From assembly GCF_026460885.1 (NCBI RefSeq), contig NZ_JAOVZW010000001.1, forward strand, positions 186,001 through 250,000: 64,000 nucleotides of DNA, written 5' to 3'. Of this stretch, positions 36,593 to 45,997 are shown piece after piece. Every line of letters starts with the position of its first letter. Positions within the stretch are counted from its first letter, which is position 1. The stretch is from Chryseobacterium formosum (GTDB taxonomy: Bacteria; Bacteroidota; Bacteroidia; Flavobacteriales; Weeksellaceae). Position numbers and translations under genes: made by a program. The notes beneath the pieces were generated by a model. The model had not been told where the DNA came from. It searched no databases and saw nothing but the letters and a program-made list of their open reading frames with translations.

Positions 36593-38044
36593 ATGAGTTG
36601 TGGATGCAAAACATCCGGCGATTCTGCACATTCTTGCGGAACTAAATCTGCGAATGGCTGTGAAAGTGTAAATACCTGCGGTAATAGTTATAAATTAAGT
36701 GTTTTCGATTGGCTGTCTAACGTACAAAACCCGGCTCAAACCAGGTGTGATTTTGTAGAAGTTAGATTTAAAAATGACAGAAAATTATTTTATAAAAATG
36801 TAAATAATATTCCTTTACATATAGGTAGCGTTGTAACAGTAGAATCTAGTCCGGGACATGATGTGGGCGTAGTAAGTCTCACCGGTGAATTAGTGAAAAT
36901 TCAGATGAAGAAAAAAAGAGCTTCAGAAGAAAATCCACTTAAAATATATAGGCTAGCCAACCAAAAAGACATTGAAGTTTGGCAAGAAGCCCGAAAAAAA
37001 GAGGAAAATGTAAAAATTGAAGCCCGAAAAATTTCACACAGAATAGGTCTTGAAATGAAGATCACCGATGTGGAATATCAAGGTGATTCTTCTAAAGTCA
37101 CTTTTTATTACACTGCCGACAATCGTATTGATTTTAGGATGCTGATAAAAGAATTTGCTGGAGCTTTCCGTACAAAAATCGACATGAAACAAATTGGTTT
37201 CAGACAGGAAGCTGCAAAAATTGGCGGAATTGGATCTTGTGGAAGAGAACTTTGTTGTTCAACTTGGTTAACCGACTTTAGATCTGTAAATACAAATGTT
37301 GCAAGATATCAGCAATTAAGCATTAATCCTCAAAAATTGGCAGGACAGTGCGGAAAATTGAAATGTTGTCTTAATTACGAATTAGACAGCTATCTTGACG
37401 CATTAAGCCACTTCCCTTCTTCTTCAACCATGATTGATACCGAAAAAGGAAGAGCTTTCTGTATAAAAATTGATGTTTTCAAAAAGAAAATGTGGTTTGC
37501 ATACGTAGACAGCTCGATGGCTTGGTACGATTTCGATGTTGATTTGGTTAAAAAAATGATCTCACAAAATAAAAGAGGTGAAAAAACGTTACCTCTCGAA
37601 GATTTGAAACAGCCTGAACTTTCTGTGAAGACTGTAGATTTGATTCAGGAAAACAGCGTAGATCGTTTTGAAAAGAAAAACAGAGGTTTCAACAAAAACA
37701 GAAATCAAGGTCAGAATCAAAATCAAAACAGACCAAACAACAATCAAAATCAAGGACCTAGAAAACCTAGACCTGAAAATAGTAGCGAAAGACCTGAGAG
37801 AAACGATAAAGGTGAAAGACCGGAAAGACAGGAACGTCAACCACGACCTGAAAAATCTGTAAAGCCTAATCAAAATAATACTCAAAGACAACCAAAACCG
37901 CAACAGCAAAAGCCACAATCGGAGAAACCGCAATTGGAAAATGCCGAAGCTGTAAATAACAACGCTGAGCAAAAACCTCAGAATCAACAACCGAAAAAGA
38001 AGTTTAAAAAGAAATTTCCTCCAAAAAAAGATAACGATGCATAA
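36593..38044 (+). CDS. ricT: PSP1-domain protein, RicT-like, with Cys-rich head
   Basis: 483 residues. The N-terminus has five cysteines in 29 residues (C3, C5, C15, C23, C29). Residues about 45-290 form the PSP1/RicT domain with GIGSCGRELCC (C216, C221, C222) and QCGKLKCCLNYE (C253, C258, C259), the cysteine set that binds an iron-sulfur cluster in Bacillus RicT. The last ~120 residues are a low-complexity Asn/Gln/Pro/Lys/Arg tail. In Bacillus RicAFT assists RNase Y in mRNA maturation; no ricA or ricF is near, so the role here is unknown. It overlaps gldH by eight bases. Confidence 0.85.
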   Translation: MSCGCKTSGDSAHSCGTKSANGCESVNTCGNSYKLSVFDWLSNVQNPAQTRCDFVEVRFKNDRKLFYKNVNNIPLHIGSVVTVESSPGHDVGVVSLTGELVKIQMKKKRASEENPLKIYRLANQKDIEVWQEARKKEENVKIEARKISHRIGLEMKITDVEYQGDSSKVTFYYTADNRIDFRMLIKEFAGAFRTKIDMKQIGFRQEAAKIGGIGSCGRELCCSTWLTDFRSVNTNVARYQQLSINPQKLAGQCGKLKCCLNYELDSYLDALSHFPSSSTMIDTEKGRAFCIKIDVFKKKMWFAYVDSSMAWYDFDVDLVKKMISQNKRGEKTLPLEDLKQPELSVKTVDLIQENSVDRFEKKNRGFNKNRNQGQNQNQNRPNNNQNQGPRKPRPENSSERPERNDKGERPERQERQPRPEKSVKPNQNNTQRQPKPQQQKPQSEKPQLENAEAVNNNAEQKPQNQQPKKKFKKKFPPKKDNDA

Positions 38045-38498
38045 AATTTCAGGGCTTTTTCTCCTTATTTTTTTGGCGAGCTGTAATGCTTCCGGAGAAG
38101 ACGTTATCATGAATAGCGTTGATAATAAATGGAATAAGAAGACAGAACAAAAATTTAATCTTGAAATTTCGGATCCGCAAAATCCTAAAAATCTTATATT
38201 TGTTGTAAGAAACAACAATGAGTACCCTTACAGCAATATAAGATTCATTGTAAATCTTACCAACCAGAAAACCAAAGCCAAGCAAATTGATACGCTGAAC
38301 TATATTTTAGCAAAACCAAACGGAGAATGGCTTGGAACAGGATTTGGAGAAACGAAAGAAACTTTTTTTCAGTATAAACTGAATTATAAATTTCCGGATA
38401 AAGGCAATTATGAACTTTCTATTGCACAGGCGATGAGAAACGACAATCTTCCCGGAATTGAAGACTTAGGTATAAAAGTAGAAACGGCTAAACCGTAA
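38037..38498 (+). CDS. gldH: Gliding motility lipoprotein GldH
   Basis: 153 residues with a lipobox at Cys16 (IFLASC). NEYPYSNIRFIVNLTNQKTK and the later WLGTGFGETKETFFQYKLNYKF match GldH, required for gliding in Flavobacterium johnsoniae. Its start lies in the end of the ricT-like gene, and PBP1A follows six bases after the stop, a typical flavobacterial order. Many non-gliding relatives keep gldH, so motility cannot be concluded. Confidence 0.88.
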   Translation: MHKISGLFLLIFLASCNASGEDVIMNSVDNKWNKKTEQKFNLEISDPQNPKNLIFVVRNNNEYPYSNIRFIVNLTNQKTKAKQIDTLNYILAKPNGEWLGTGFGETKETFFQYKLNYKFPDKGNYELSIAQAMRNDNLPGIEDLGIKVETAKP

Positions 38499-38504
38499 TT
38501 ATAC

Positions 38505-40886
38505 ATGGAAGAAAACAAACAAAATACAGGAAATAAGGGAAAGACTTTCCCACTTCCTCCTAAAAAAAATGCTAAAAATTCCGCATGGAAAAGATGGGTA
38601 AAATTCATTTGGATTGGGTTCATTGCAGTAGTTTTAGGTATTTCAGGACTCTTCTTTGCAGTTTCCCAAGGTTTTCTTGGTGAAATGCCCGATGTGAAAG
38701 AGCTTGAAAATCCGGATATTTATGTGGCGTCACAGATTTATTCTTCAGATGGAGTTCTTTTAGGCAAATTTGAAAAAGAAAAAACTCAACCCGTTACTTA
38801 TAAGGACTTACCTCCTCACCTGATTTACGCACTTCAGGCAAAAGAAGACGAGCGTTTCAAAGAGCATTCAGGAATTGATTTAAAATCAATTTTAAGAGCA
38901 ATAAGATATGGTGGTGACCGAGGTGGAGGTTCTACAATTACACAACAGTTGGCAAAACTTTTATTTACAAAAGAGCCTTCGAAAAATCCTGTAAAAAGAG
39001 CAATTCAAAAGCTTAAAGAATGGGTAGTTGCTGTAAGTTTAGAGAAGAGATATACCAAAGAAGAAATTATCACACTTTATTTCAACAAGTTTGATTTTAC
39101 TTACAATGCAAATGGAATTGAAATGGCGTCTAAAATTTATTTTAATAAATCTACGTCACAACTAACGCTTCCCGAAGCGGCAGTATTTGTATCAATGCTT
39201 GAAGCTCCTATTGCGAATAACCCATTAAGAAATCCTGACAGAGCAAAAAGAAGAAGAGATGTTGTATTATCTCAAATGCTTGAAACAGGTTATGTAGATC
39301 AAGCAACTTATGACAAGGCGGTTGCGACTCCTATTAGTACAGATTACCGTCCTATAAAAAATATTACCGATGATTATTCTGCATATTATAAATTCTATTT
39401 AAAGAAAGAAATTGACAGTTATTTAGTTGATTACGAAAAAGAAACAGGTAAAAAATTAAACCTATTTAAAGATGGTTTAAAAATATATGTTACTTTAGAT
39501 TCTAAGATGCAGAAATATGCTGAAGAATCGATAAAAGAACACTTAACTGATCTTCAGAAAAGATTCGATGCAGAGCAAAGAGGTAGAAAAAATAGACCTT
39601 TCTATTATCTTAATGATCAGCAAGCAAACAAAGTAATGATGCAGGCCGTAAAAAGGACCGGTCGTTATAAACAATTGAGTAATGCCGGAGTTTCTGAAGA
39701 TTCTATCATGATGGAATTCAAAAAACCTGTTAAAATGTCTCGTTTTACTTGGGCGGGTGAAGAAGAAGTAGAGATGAGTCCTTGGGATTCTATCAGATAT
39801 CACAAACAAATTGCACAGGCAGGTTTAATGTCAATGGTTCCAGGAACAGGAGAGATTAAAGCTTGGGTTGGAGGAATCGATTGGCAGCATTTCCAGTACG
39901 ATCATATCAAACAAGGAAAAAGACAGGTTGGTTCAACATTCAAACCCTTCGTTTACGCAACAGCAATTATGAAATTAGGTTTAACACCTTGTTCAACAAT
40001 TTCAAATGCAAGTTTCAACAAAGGATCTTATCACGTTCCGGGAAGAGGAGGAATGTTAACGTTAAAAGACGCTTTAGCACACTCTCAAAACCCTGTAGCA
40101 CTAAGATTAGCTGAAATGACAGGAACTCAAAGTGTTATCCAGACTGCGAGAGATCTAGGAGTTACAGAAGAAATTTCCACAAGTTTACCAATGGCTTTAG
40201 GAGCTTCAGATATTACGATTTACGAAATGGTTGGAGCTTACAGCACATTTGCTAACTATGGAAATTACAATAAACCAGAAATGATTTGGAGAATTGAAGA
40301 TGTAAACGGAAGAGTAATAAAAGAAGTAATTTCTGAACCTAAAGAAGTAATGAATCCTAACTATGCTTATACCATGATTGAGCTTATGAAAGGCGTTGCA
40401 CAATACGGAACTGCATCTGGAGAATTAGGCAGAAAAGGAATTCCAAAAACTGTAGAAATTGCAGGTAAAACAGGAACAACTCAGAATAACTCAGACGGTT
40501 GGTTTATGGGGATTACTCCAAAACTTGCAACCGGAGCTTGGGTTGGATGGGAAGACAGAGCAACTCACTTCTTAGGAACCGGTGAAGGTCAAGGTGCAAA
40601 AATGGCACTGCCAATTTGGGCAATCTTTATGAAAAAAGTTTGGGCTGATAAAAGCTTAAAAATCTCTCCTGATGATAAATTTGTAAAACCTCTCGAATGG
40701 AAAGACGGCTGTAGCAATCTTCAAGGACTTGGTGGTGGATATGGTGATGATGGTGGACTTCAAACTATTGATGACTTAAAAAATCCACGTCCTGCAGATA
40801 ACGGATCGAAAAACAATTCAGGTAAAAAAGAAGAAAATGTAAATGAACATCTGAACACAAGTGAAGATATTGACTTTAACAAATAA
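38505..40886 (+). CDS. mrcA: Class A penicillin-binding protein 1A
   Basis: 793 residues: a proline-rich cytoplasmic start, one membrane helix (about 33-55), a glycosyltransferase domain with EDERFKEHSGID and GGGSTITQQLAKLLF, then a transpeptidase domain with GSTFKPFVYATAIM (Ser near 476), SQN and AGKTGTTQNNSDGWF (near 654). It both polymerises and crosslinks peptidoglycan. The C-terminal tail is Gly/Asn-rich. It ends the ricT-gldH-PBP1A operon with a clear terminator. Confidence 0.96.
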   Translation: MEENKQNTGNKGKTFPLPPKKNAKNSAWKRWVKFIWIGFIAVVLGISGLFFAVSQGFLGEMPDVKELENPDIYVASQIYSSDGVLLGKFEKEKTQPVTYKDLPPHLIYALQAKEDERFKEHSGIDLKSILRAIRYGGDRGGGSTITQQLAKLLFTKEPSKNPVKRAIQKLKEWVVAVSLEKRYTKEEIITLYFNKFDFTYNANGIEMASKIYFNKSTSQLTLPEAAVFVSMLEAPIANNPLRNPDRAKRRRDVVLSQMLETGYVDQATYDKAVATPISTDYRPIKNITDDYSAYYKFYLKKEIDSYLVDYEKETGKKLNLFKDGLKIYVTLDSKMQKYAEESIKEHLTDLQKRFDAEQRGRKNRPFYYLNDQQANKVMMQAVKRTGRYKQLSNAGVSEDSIMMEFKKPVKMSRFTWAGEEEVEMSPWDSIRYHKQIAQAGLMSMVPGTGEIKAWVGGIDWQHFQYDHIKQGKRQVGSTFKPFVYATAIMKLGLTPCSTISNASFNKGSYHVPGRGGMLTLKDALAHSQNPVALRLAEMTGTQSVIQTARDLGVTEEISTSLPMALGASDITIYEMVGAYSTFANYGNYNKPEMIWRIEDVNGRVIKEVISEPKEVMNPNYAYTMIELMKGVAQYGTASGELGRKGIPKTVEIAGKTGTTQNNSDGWFMGITPKLATGAWVGWEDRATHFLGTGEGQGAKMALPIWAIFMKKVWADKSLKISPDDKFVKPLEWKDGCSNLQGLGGGYGDDGGLQTIDDLKNPRPADNGSKNNSGKKEENVNEHLNTSEDIDFNK

Positions 40887-40907
40887 ATTTCTTTATAACT
40901 ATTATAA

Positions 40908-40937
40908 GACCTTTCAATTATTGGAAGGTCTTTTTTT
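40908..40937 (+). terminator. Terminator of the PBP1A operon
   Basis: GACCTTTCAA pairs with TTGGAAGGTC (one G-T pair) around TTA, followed by seven T's. Confidence 0.8.
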
Positions 40938-40950
40938 GTGATCAGTTTAA

Positions 40951-40958
40951 TATCTTTG
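40951..40958 (+). promoter_or_regulatory. -7 promoter element of selO
   Basis: TATCTTTG fits TAnnTTTG and ends only four bases before the selO ATG, so the mRNA would be leaderless if used. Confidence 0.4.
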
Positions 40959-40962
40959 AACC

Positions 40963-42504
40963 ATGAATATTGATAAGATTACCCAACCTTTCACAGAAAT
41001 TTTTCCGGGAGATTTTTCAGGAAATACAATTCAGCGAAACACACCGAAAGTTTTATTTTCAACCGTTGAACCTGTTGGTTTTGAAAATCCGGAAACCATT
41101 ATTTTTAATGAAAAACTTTCAGAAGAAATCGGCTTGGGAAAATTAGATGAAAAAGATTTTCAATTTTTAGCAGCAACCAATTTACCCGAAAACATAAAGA
41201 CTTACGCCACCGCTTATGCAGGACACCAGTTTGGAAACTGGGCAGGTCAACTCGGAGACGGGAGAGCAATTCTTGCTGGTGAAATTACAAATGAAGCTGG
41301 AAAAAAAAATGAAATCCAATGGAAAGGAGCTGGAGCAACACCTTATTCTCGTCATGCGGATGGAAGAGCTGTCCTGAGATCGTCAGTACGTGAATATTTG
41401 ATGAGCGAAGCAATGTTTCATCTTGGAGTTCCTACAACCAGAGCTTTAAGTCTGAGCTTTACCGGAGAAAATGTAGTTCGCGATATGATGTACAGCGGAA
41501 ATCCTCAAGAAGAAAAAGGTGCAGTCGTGGTAAGAACTGCAGAAAGTTTTCTTCGTTTTGGTCATTTTGAATTAATTTCTGCTCAAAAAGAAATCAATAC
41601 ATTGATTGACTTGGTTGATTTCACAATTGAAAATTATTTTAAAAATATTCAATCTGAAGGCGAACAGAAATACAAAGACTTTTTCAGTGAAGTTTGTATA
41701 AGAACTGCAGATTTGATGGTTGAATGGTTCAGAGTTGGTTTTGTACACGGTGTAATGAATACCGACAATATGTCGATTTTAGGTTTAACAATCGATTACG
41801 GACCTTATTCTATGATGGATGAATATGATTTAAATTTCACTCCAAATACAACAGATTTGCCGGGAAGAAGATATGCTTTCGGAAAACAAGGACAAATTTC
41901 ACAATGGAACCTTTGGCAATTGGCAAACTCACTTTATCCTTTAGTTAAGGATGAAAAGTTTTTGGAAGAAACATTAAATCGTTATGGAAATTACTTTTGG
42001 GAAGCTCATGACAAAATGTTATGCAAAAAATTTGGTTTTGATGAACTGAAAAAGAGTGACGAAGAATTTTTTACCAATTGGCAAGGTTTAATGCAGGAAC
42101 TTGAATTTGATTACACCCTATTTTTTAATCAATTGGAGAAAATTAATAATAATTCAAATCTTGAAAACCTCTTTTCAAAAGTTTCTTATGGAAATTTAGA
42201 TGAAGTAAAACTTCAAAAACTTCAACATTTTATTAAAATATATCAATTAAGATTAACAGAAAATACAATTTCAAAAGAAGAATCTCTAGATTTAATGAGG
42301 AAAAATAATCCAAAATTCATCCTTAGAAACTACCTTCTTTTTGAATGTATCGAAGAATTAAACATAGGAAAAACAGAAATGCTTGGAAAATTGATTAAAG
42401 CTTTGAAAAATCCTTACGAAGAAATTTTCCCTGAATTTTCTGCAAAAAGACCTTCAGGTTATGATGATGTTTCGGGATGCTCGATGTTATCTTGTAGTTC
42501 TTAA
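40963..42504 (+). CDS. selO: SelO-type protein adenylyltransferase (UPF0061)
   Basis: 513 residues, close to the family length. SelO has a pseudokinase fold and transfers AMP to protein hydroxyls. Diagnostic segments are YAGHQFGNWAGQLGDGRAIL, GAGATPYSRHADGRAVLRSS and REYLMSEAMFHLGVPTTRAL, then VHGVMNTDNMSILGLTIDYG with the metal-binding Asn/Asp. The C-terminal CSMLSCSS resembles the Cys-rich end of SelO, in which selenocysteine occurs in eukaryotes. Single-gene transcript. Confidence 0.95.
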   Translation: MNIDKITQPFTEIFPGDFSGNTIQRNTPKVLFSTVEPVGFENPETIIFNEKLSEEIGLGKLDEKDFQFLAATNLPENIKTYATAYAGHQFGNWAGQLGDGRAILAGEITNEAGKKNEIQWKGAGATPYSRHADGRAVLRSSVREYLMSEAMFHLGVPTTRALSLSFTGENVVRDMMYSGNPQEEKGAVVVRTAESFLRFGHFELISAQKEINTLIDLVDFTIENYFKNIQSEGEQKYKDFFSEVCIRTADLMVEWFRVGFVHGVMNTDNMSILGLTIDYGPYSMMDEYDLNFTPNTTDLPGRRYAFGKQGQISQWNLWQLANSLYPLVKDEKFLEETLNRYGNYFWEAHDKMLCKKFGFDELKKSDEEFFTNWQGLMQELEFDYTLFFNQLEKINNNSNLENLFSKVSYGNLDEVKLQKLQHFIKIYQLRLTENTISKEESLDLMRKNNPKFILRNYLLFECIEELNIGKTEMLGKLIKALKNPYEEIFPEFSAKRPSGYDDVSGCSMLSCSS

Positions 42505-42513
42505 ATATAATTC

Positions 42514-42546
42514 AAAACCCATCTTTTCAGGTGGGTTTTTTATTTT
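42514..42546 (+). terminator. Terminator of selO
   Basis: AAAACCCA pairs with TGGGTTTT around TCTTTTCAGG, followed by T-rich sequence. Confidence 0.7.
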
Positions 42547-42568
42547 ACTTTTGCAAAAATTATAATCT

Positions 42569-43843
42569 GTGTCTTTCAAATCTAAATTTTTAAACTTTTT
42601 CAGAATAGTTTTTCCTTCTTCCTTCGCAGAATTGGGAATTTTCATCTTCTTTCTTATTGCATACGGAGCTTTGGGAAGTTATTTTGCCCAACATTATCGC
42701 ATTATTTTTGATGCAAGAATTCCTTGGGACGGATATTTCAGTTTTGACAACAAAGCCATCGTTATGACCGGCGGAAGTTTCGAAAGACACCCTCTTTCCT
42801 ATTATTTTTTCAATTGGATTCGAGAATTGGCATTTTATATTTCAGATGGAAAAACAGGAAGTAATTTCAGGTTGACATTAGCCTGGCTAAGTAATATTAC
42901 CATCAGTTTAAGTTTAGTTCAGGTTTATAAATATTTAAAAAATATTGTTCAACTTCCGATTGGTTTAAATCTTTTGATTATTGCTTTTTTTAGTGTTTTT
43001 TCGACCAATATTTTACTTTCTTTCACTCCTGAAACCTATACTTACACTCTATTTTTATTGGTTTTATTCAATTATTACACTGCTGTTAAATTTAAAAAAG
43101 ATAAAAAAATTGCAGGCTCTGCTCTAGTTTTGGCGGGAGTTACAATTGGCGGATTAACGGTAACCAACATTGTAAAAGTTTTTATTCCCATTATTTTTGA
43201 AAAAGGACTTTTTAAAAGTTGGAAAAAGTTCGGAAATGCAACACTCAGAGTTTTGCTGACTTGTGCTTCTTTTACGGCACTTTATCTTTACAGAATTGAC
43301 TTCAAATACACCAATATTCTTTCAAAATCGGGAGAACAATATGAAAAGTTTTCTAATGTAAAATCTACTCCGACCTGGGACATGATTTACTCGTATTTTT
43401 TCGGTGGAAGTATTCTTTTTCCGAGCTTTTTTATTCGTGAAAAACATAATATGAAAGGTTTTTATTACAAAGCTCTTTTCATGGATGTTTACACTTCAGT
43501 GATTCCTTACATTTTTATTGGGCTACTTTTAATACTGATTTTATGGAGTTATTTTAAAAATTTCAAGAATAAATTAGTTCAGATTTTAATGCTTTCACTT
43601 TTGGTAGACGTTTTAATTCATTGCGTTTTCAGATTCGGACTTCACACTTCATACATTTACGGTGGCCATTTTGTTTTTGTTTTTCCGCTTTTGTTGGGAT
43701 GGTTGTTTTTTTCATACCGAGATTCACCAAAAATGATGTCATTTTTCACATCAGTTCTTGGAGTTCTGATGGTTTATTTACTGTTCAACAATTACATGAG
43801 AATGTGGGATTTTTTTGATTTCGTTAATCAATTTTACAGATAA
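42569..43843 (+). CDS. Multi-pass membrane protein, possibly DUF6080
   Basis: 424 residues with about ten hydrophobic segments, alternating with short basic loops, so an inner-membrane protein. An early loop has HYRIIFDARIPWDGYFSFDN and SFERHPLSYYFFNW; this aspartate-containing loop after the first helix and the overall layout resemble GT-C glycosyltransferases, but I cannot assign a substrate. I recall similar flavobacterial proteins named DUF6080. The start is GTG at 42569, supported by a TACTTTTG element at 42546-42553; the next in-frame ATG is deep in the protein. Confidence 0.7.
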   Translation: MSFKSKFLNFFRIVFPSSFAELGIFIFFLIAYGALGSYFAQHYRIIFDARIPWDGYFSFDNKAIVMTGGSFERHPLSYYFFNWIRELAFYISDGKTGSNFRLTLAWLSNITISLSLVQVYKYLKNIVQLPIGLNLLIIAFFSVFSTNILLSFTPETYTYTLFLLVLFNYYTAVKFKKDKKIAGSALVLAGVTIGGLTVTNIVKVFIPIIFEKGLFKSWKKFGNATLRVLLTCASFTALYLYRIDFKYTNILSKSGEQYEKFSNVKSTPTWDMIYSYFFGGSILFPSFFIREKHNMKGFYYKALFMDVYTSVIPYIFIGLLLILILWSYFKNFKNKLVQILMLSLLVDVLIHCVFRFGLHTSYIYGGHFVFVFPLLLGWLFFSYRDSPKMMSFFTSVLGVLMVYLLFNNYMRMWDFFDFVNQFYR

Positions 43844-43845
43844 AA

Positions 43846-43875
43846 AAAGACTGAGAAAAATATTCTCAGCCTTTA
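43846..43875. terminator. Bidirectional terminator between membrane and SPOR genes
   Basis: CTGAGAA and TTCTCAG pair, with A-rich and T-rich flanks on either side, between convergent stops at 43843 and 43895. Confidence 0.75.
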
Positions 43876-43894
43876 ATTTTATAATACTTAAATC

Positions 43895-44431
43895 TTATTT
43901 TGCTTCTGCACAAAAAACTCTGTACTGAATCGGAGTTGCAGATTTAAAGTACTCTTTTACTCTAGCTAAATCACTTGCAGCACTCTGTTTCGAGAAATAA
44001 CTTCCTGCTAAAATCTTATAATTTGGTCTCAATGAAGCATCGGTTTCAACTTTAAGATTTGGAAATCTTTTTCTGAAATATGCTTTTACTTCATTTGCCT
44101 CTTCGTTACTTTTTACGGTTGTGATTTGAATTTTAAAACCTAAAATTCTTGGATTTTTTCTACAAATTTCAGCATTCGTCAATTCTCTGCTTGGAACATA
44201 AATTTTTGTTGGTTTTGAAGGTGCATCATCATCAAATCCGGTAGAAACTTTGGTTGTAGTTGTTTTTAAACATCGGTCTTCAATAGACGCTAAAGCATCA
44301 TTTACACGAGAATCCATTGTAATGACCAACTCTGTTCCGGATAAGGTATCTCTCTTTACAATTTGCTGTGCATCAAGAGTATAAAATCCCATAAGAGCCA
44401 ATACTGAAAATATTTTGATCAAATTTTTCAT
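43895..44431 (-). CDS. Exported SPOR-domain protein
   Basis: 178 residues with a signal peptide ending about residue 21. The C-terminal ~75 residues form a SPOR domain: FKIQITTVKSNEEANEVKAY, FPNLKVETDASLRPNYKILA, GSYFSKQSAASDLARVKEYF. SPOR domains bind glycan strands lacking stem peptides, often at division sites. The middle is a short linker with two cysteines (RCLKTT, EICRKN). Single gene, divergent from the act operon. Confidence 0.9.
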   Translation of the reverse strand: MKNLIKIFSVLALMGFYTLDAQQIVKRDTLSGTELVITMDSRVNDALASIEDRCLKTTTTKVSTGFDDDAPSKPTKIYVPSRELTNAEICRKNPRILGFKIQITTVKSNEEANEVKAYFRKRFPNLKVETDASLRPNYKILAGSYFSKQSAASDLARVKEYFKSATPIQYRVFCAEAK

Positions 44432-44571
44432 TTAAACTTGTTTCCGCAAAGTTATGATAATTTAAAAAATACAGCAAACACAGTTATTTAGAATAGTTAC
44501 AAATTAAACCTATATGACATTTTACCTTTTGTTAAAGCCGTTAAATTCTTCTTAAAAATATTATTTTTGCG

Positions 44572-44579
44572 GGATTGAT
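44572..44579 (+). promoter_or_regulatory. -7 promoter element of the act operon
   Basis: TATTTTTG fits TAnnTTTG and ends 36 bases before the actA ATG. No good -33 element at standard spacing. Confidence 0.45.
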
Positions 44580-44615
44580 TACACATTCAATATTTACTAA
44601 CATAAGATAATTTAA

Positions 44616-45974
44616 ATGATTAGTTGGAGAAAGCATTATAAAAAAGGGCTGATTGCGATAGGTTTATTGCTATCAACAAGTGCTTCAATTTACGGGCAAG
44701 ACGGCGATCCTAAAAATGGTGAAAAACTTTTTAAGGCAAACTGTACAGCATGTCACGCTTTAGACAAACAAGTTGTGGGACCTGCACTGAAAGGTGTAGT
44801 AGCAAGACTTAAAACTGAGCAAGGACTTGATACAGATTGGCTTCACAAGTGGATTAAAGACAACGTAGCATTGAGGGCTTCTGGTGACAAGTATGCTAAT
44901 GAAGTTTTTGAGAAGAACAACAAAACTGTTATGCAGCAATTTCCGAATCTTTCAGATAAGGATATTGACGATATTTTAGCATATACAACTAATCCTCCTG
45001 AGCCAGCTCCTCCAGTTGATGATAAAAAAACTTCTACTGTTGATACGGCAAATGCAGCACCTGCAAACAATACAACTTCAAGTGTTGTAATCATTTCACT
45101 TATTGCTATTGCTGGTCTTTTAGTTTGGATCTTGGTTAAACTGAGACAGTTAGTAAAACTAGGTCAGTCTGAAGACTTGGCTGGACTTAACGAAACAAGA
45201 GTAAAATCTTTCAGCGAAATTTACGAAAAGTACCACTTTATTGGTAAAGGAGCTTTAGCAATTCTTGCTATTCTAGCGACTTATGGTATTTGGAACTGGA
45301 TTATGTGGATTGGTGTTTACAAGGGTTATAAGCCTGAGCAACCGATTTACTTCTCTCACAAAATTCACGCTGGAGAAAACAAAATTGACTGTCAACTGTG
45401 TCACTCAAGTGCTAAGTACGGTAAAGTATCTGAAATTCCTTCTATGAACGTTTGTATGAACTGTCACAGATCTATTTCTGAATACAACGGTAAATACATT
45501 GAGCCAGGAAAAGACAAAGCATTCTACGACGGAGAAATCCAGAAAATTTATGCTGCGACAGGTTGGGATTCTGAAAAACAACAATACACAGGTAAAACAA
45601 CTCCTGTAGAATGGACAAGAATTCACAATATGCCGGATTTCGTTTACTTCAACCACTCTCAACACGTAGTAGCAGGTGAGCAAGCGATTATCAATTCTTT
45701 CAACAAGAAAAATCCAGACAACAAAATCGACGTAGTTTGTAAAGCTTGTCACGGAAAAATCGATACAATGAACGTTGTACAAATGGCAAACGATTTCACT
45801 ATGGGATGGTGTATCGAATGTCACAGAACAACCGAAATTGATATGAACAACGGTTATAATAAAGAATACTTCAAAAATCTACACGAAAAGCTTAAAAAGC
45901 AATACCCGAAAGATGGTGGTAAAATCACTGTAGATGCAATTGGAGGTCTTGAGTGTGGTAAATGTCATTATTAA
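44616..45974 (+). CDS. actA: Alternative complex III subunit ActA, six CxxCH haem sites
   Basis: 452 residues. After a signal segment comes a class I cytochrome c domain with CTACH at residue 43, then two membrane helices (about 155-175 and 207-232), then a multihaem region with CxxCH at residues 259, 280, 375, 399 and 447. The latter five match the pentahaem ActA of Rhodothermus-type complex III; the N-terminal monohaem domain is an extra fused module. ActA carries electrons on the periplasmic side. First gene of actABCDEF. Confidence 0.93.
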   Translation: MISWRKHYKKGLIAIGLLLSTSASIYGQDGDPKNGEKLFKANCTACHALDKQVVGPALKGVVARLKTEQGLDTDWLHKWIKDNVALRASGDKYANEVFEKNNKTVMQQFPNLSDKDIDDILAYTTNPPEPAPPVDDKKTSTVDTANAAPANNTTSSVVIISLIAIAGLLVWILVKLRQLVKLGQSEDLAGLNETRVKSFSEIYEKYHFIGKGALAILAILATYGIWNWIMWIGVYKGYKPEQPIYFSHKIHAGENKIDCQLCHSSAKYGKVSEIPSMNVCMNCHRSISEYNGKYIEPGKDKAFYDGEIQKIYAATGWDSEKQQYTGKTTPVEWTRIHNMPDFVYFNHSQHVVAGEQAIINSFNKKNPDNKIDVVCKACHGKIDTMNVVQMANDFTMGWCIECHRTTEIDMNNGYNKEYFKNLHEKLKKQYPKDGGKITVDAIGGLECGKCHY

Positions 45975-45997
45975 TAACTAAAAAATTAGAAGTATAA

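Noticed and set aside
37589..38218. Open frame of 209 codons on the minus strand, Leu/Phe/Arg-rich
   Set aside because: It mirrors the low-complexity Asn/Gln/Lys tail of the RicT-like protein and gldH; the hydrophobic look is an artefact of AAA/AAC codons read backwards.
38037..38498. Presence of gldH as proof of gliding motility
   Set aside because: gldH is kept in many non-gliding flavobacteria and the other gld/spr genes are not in the window.
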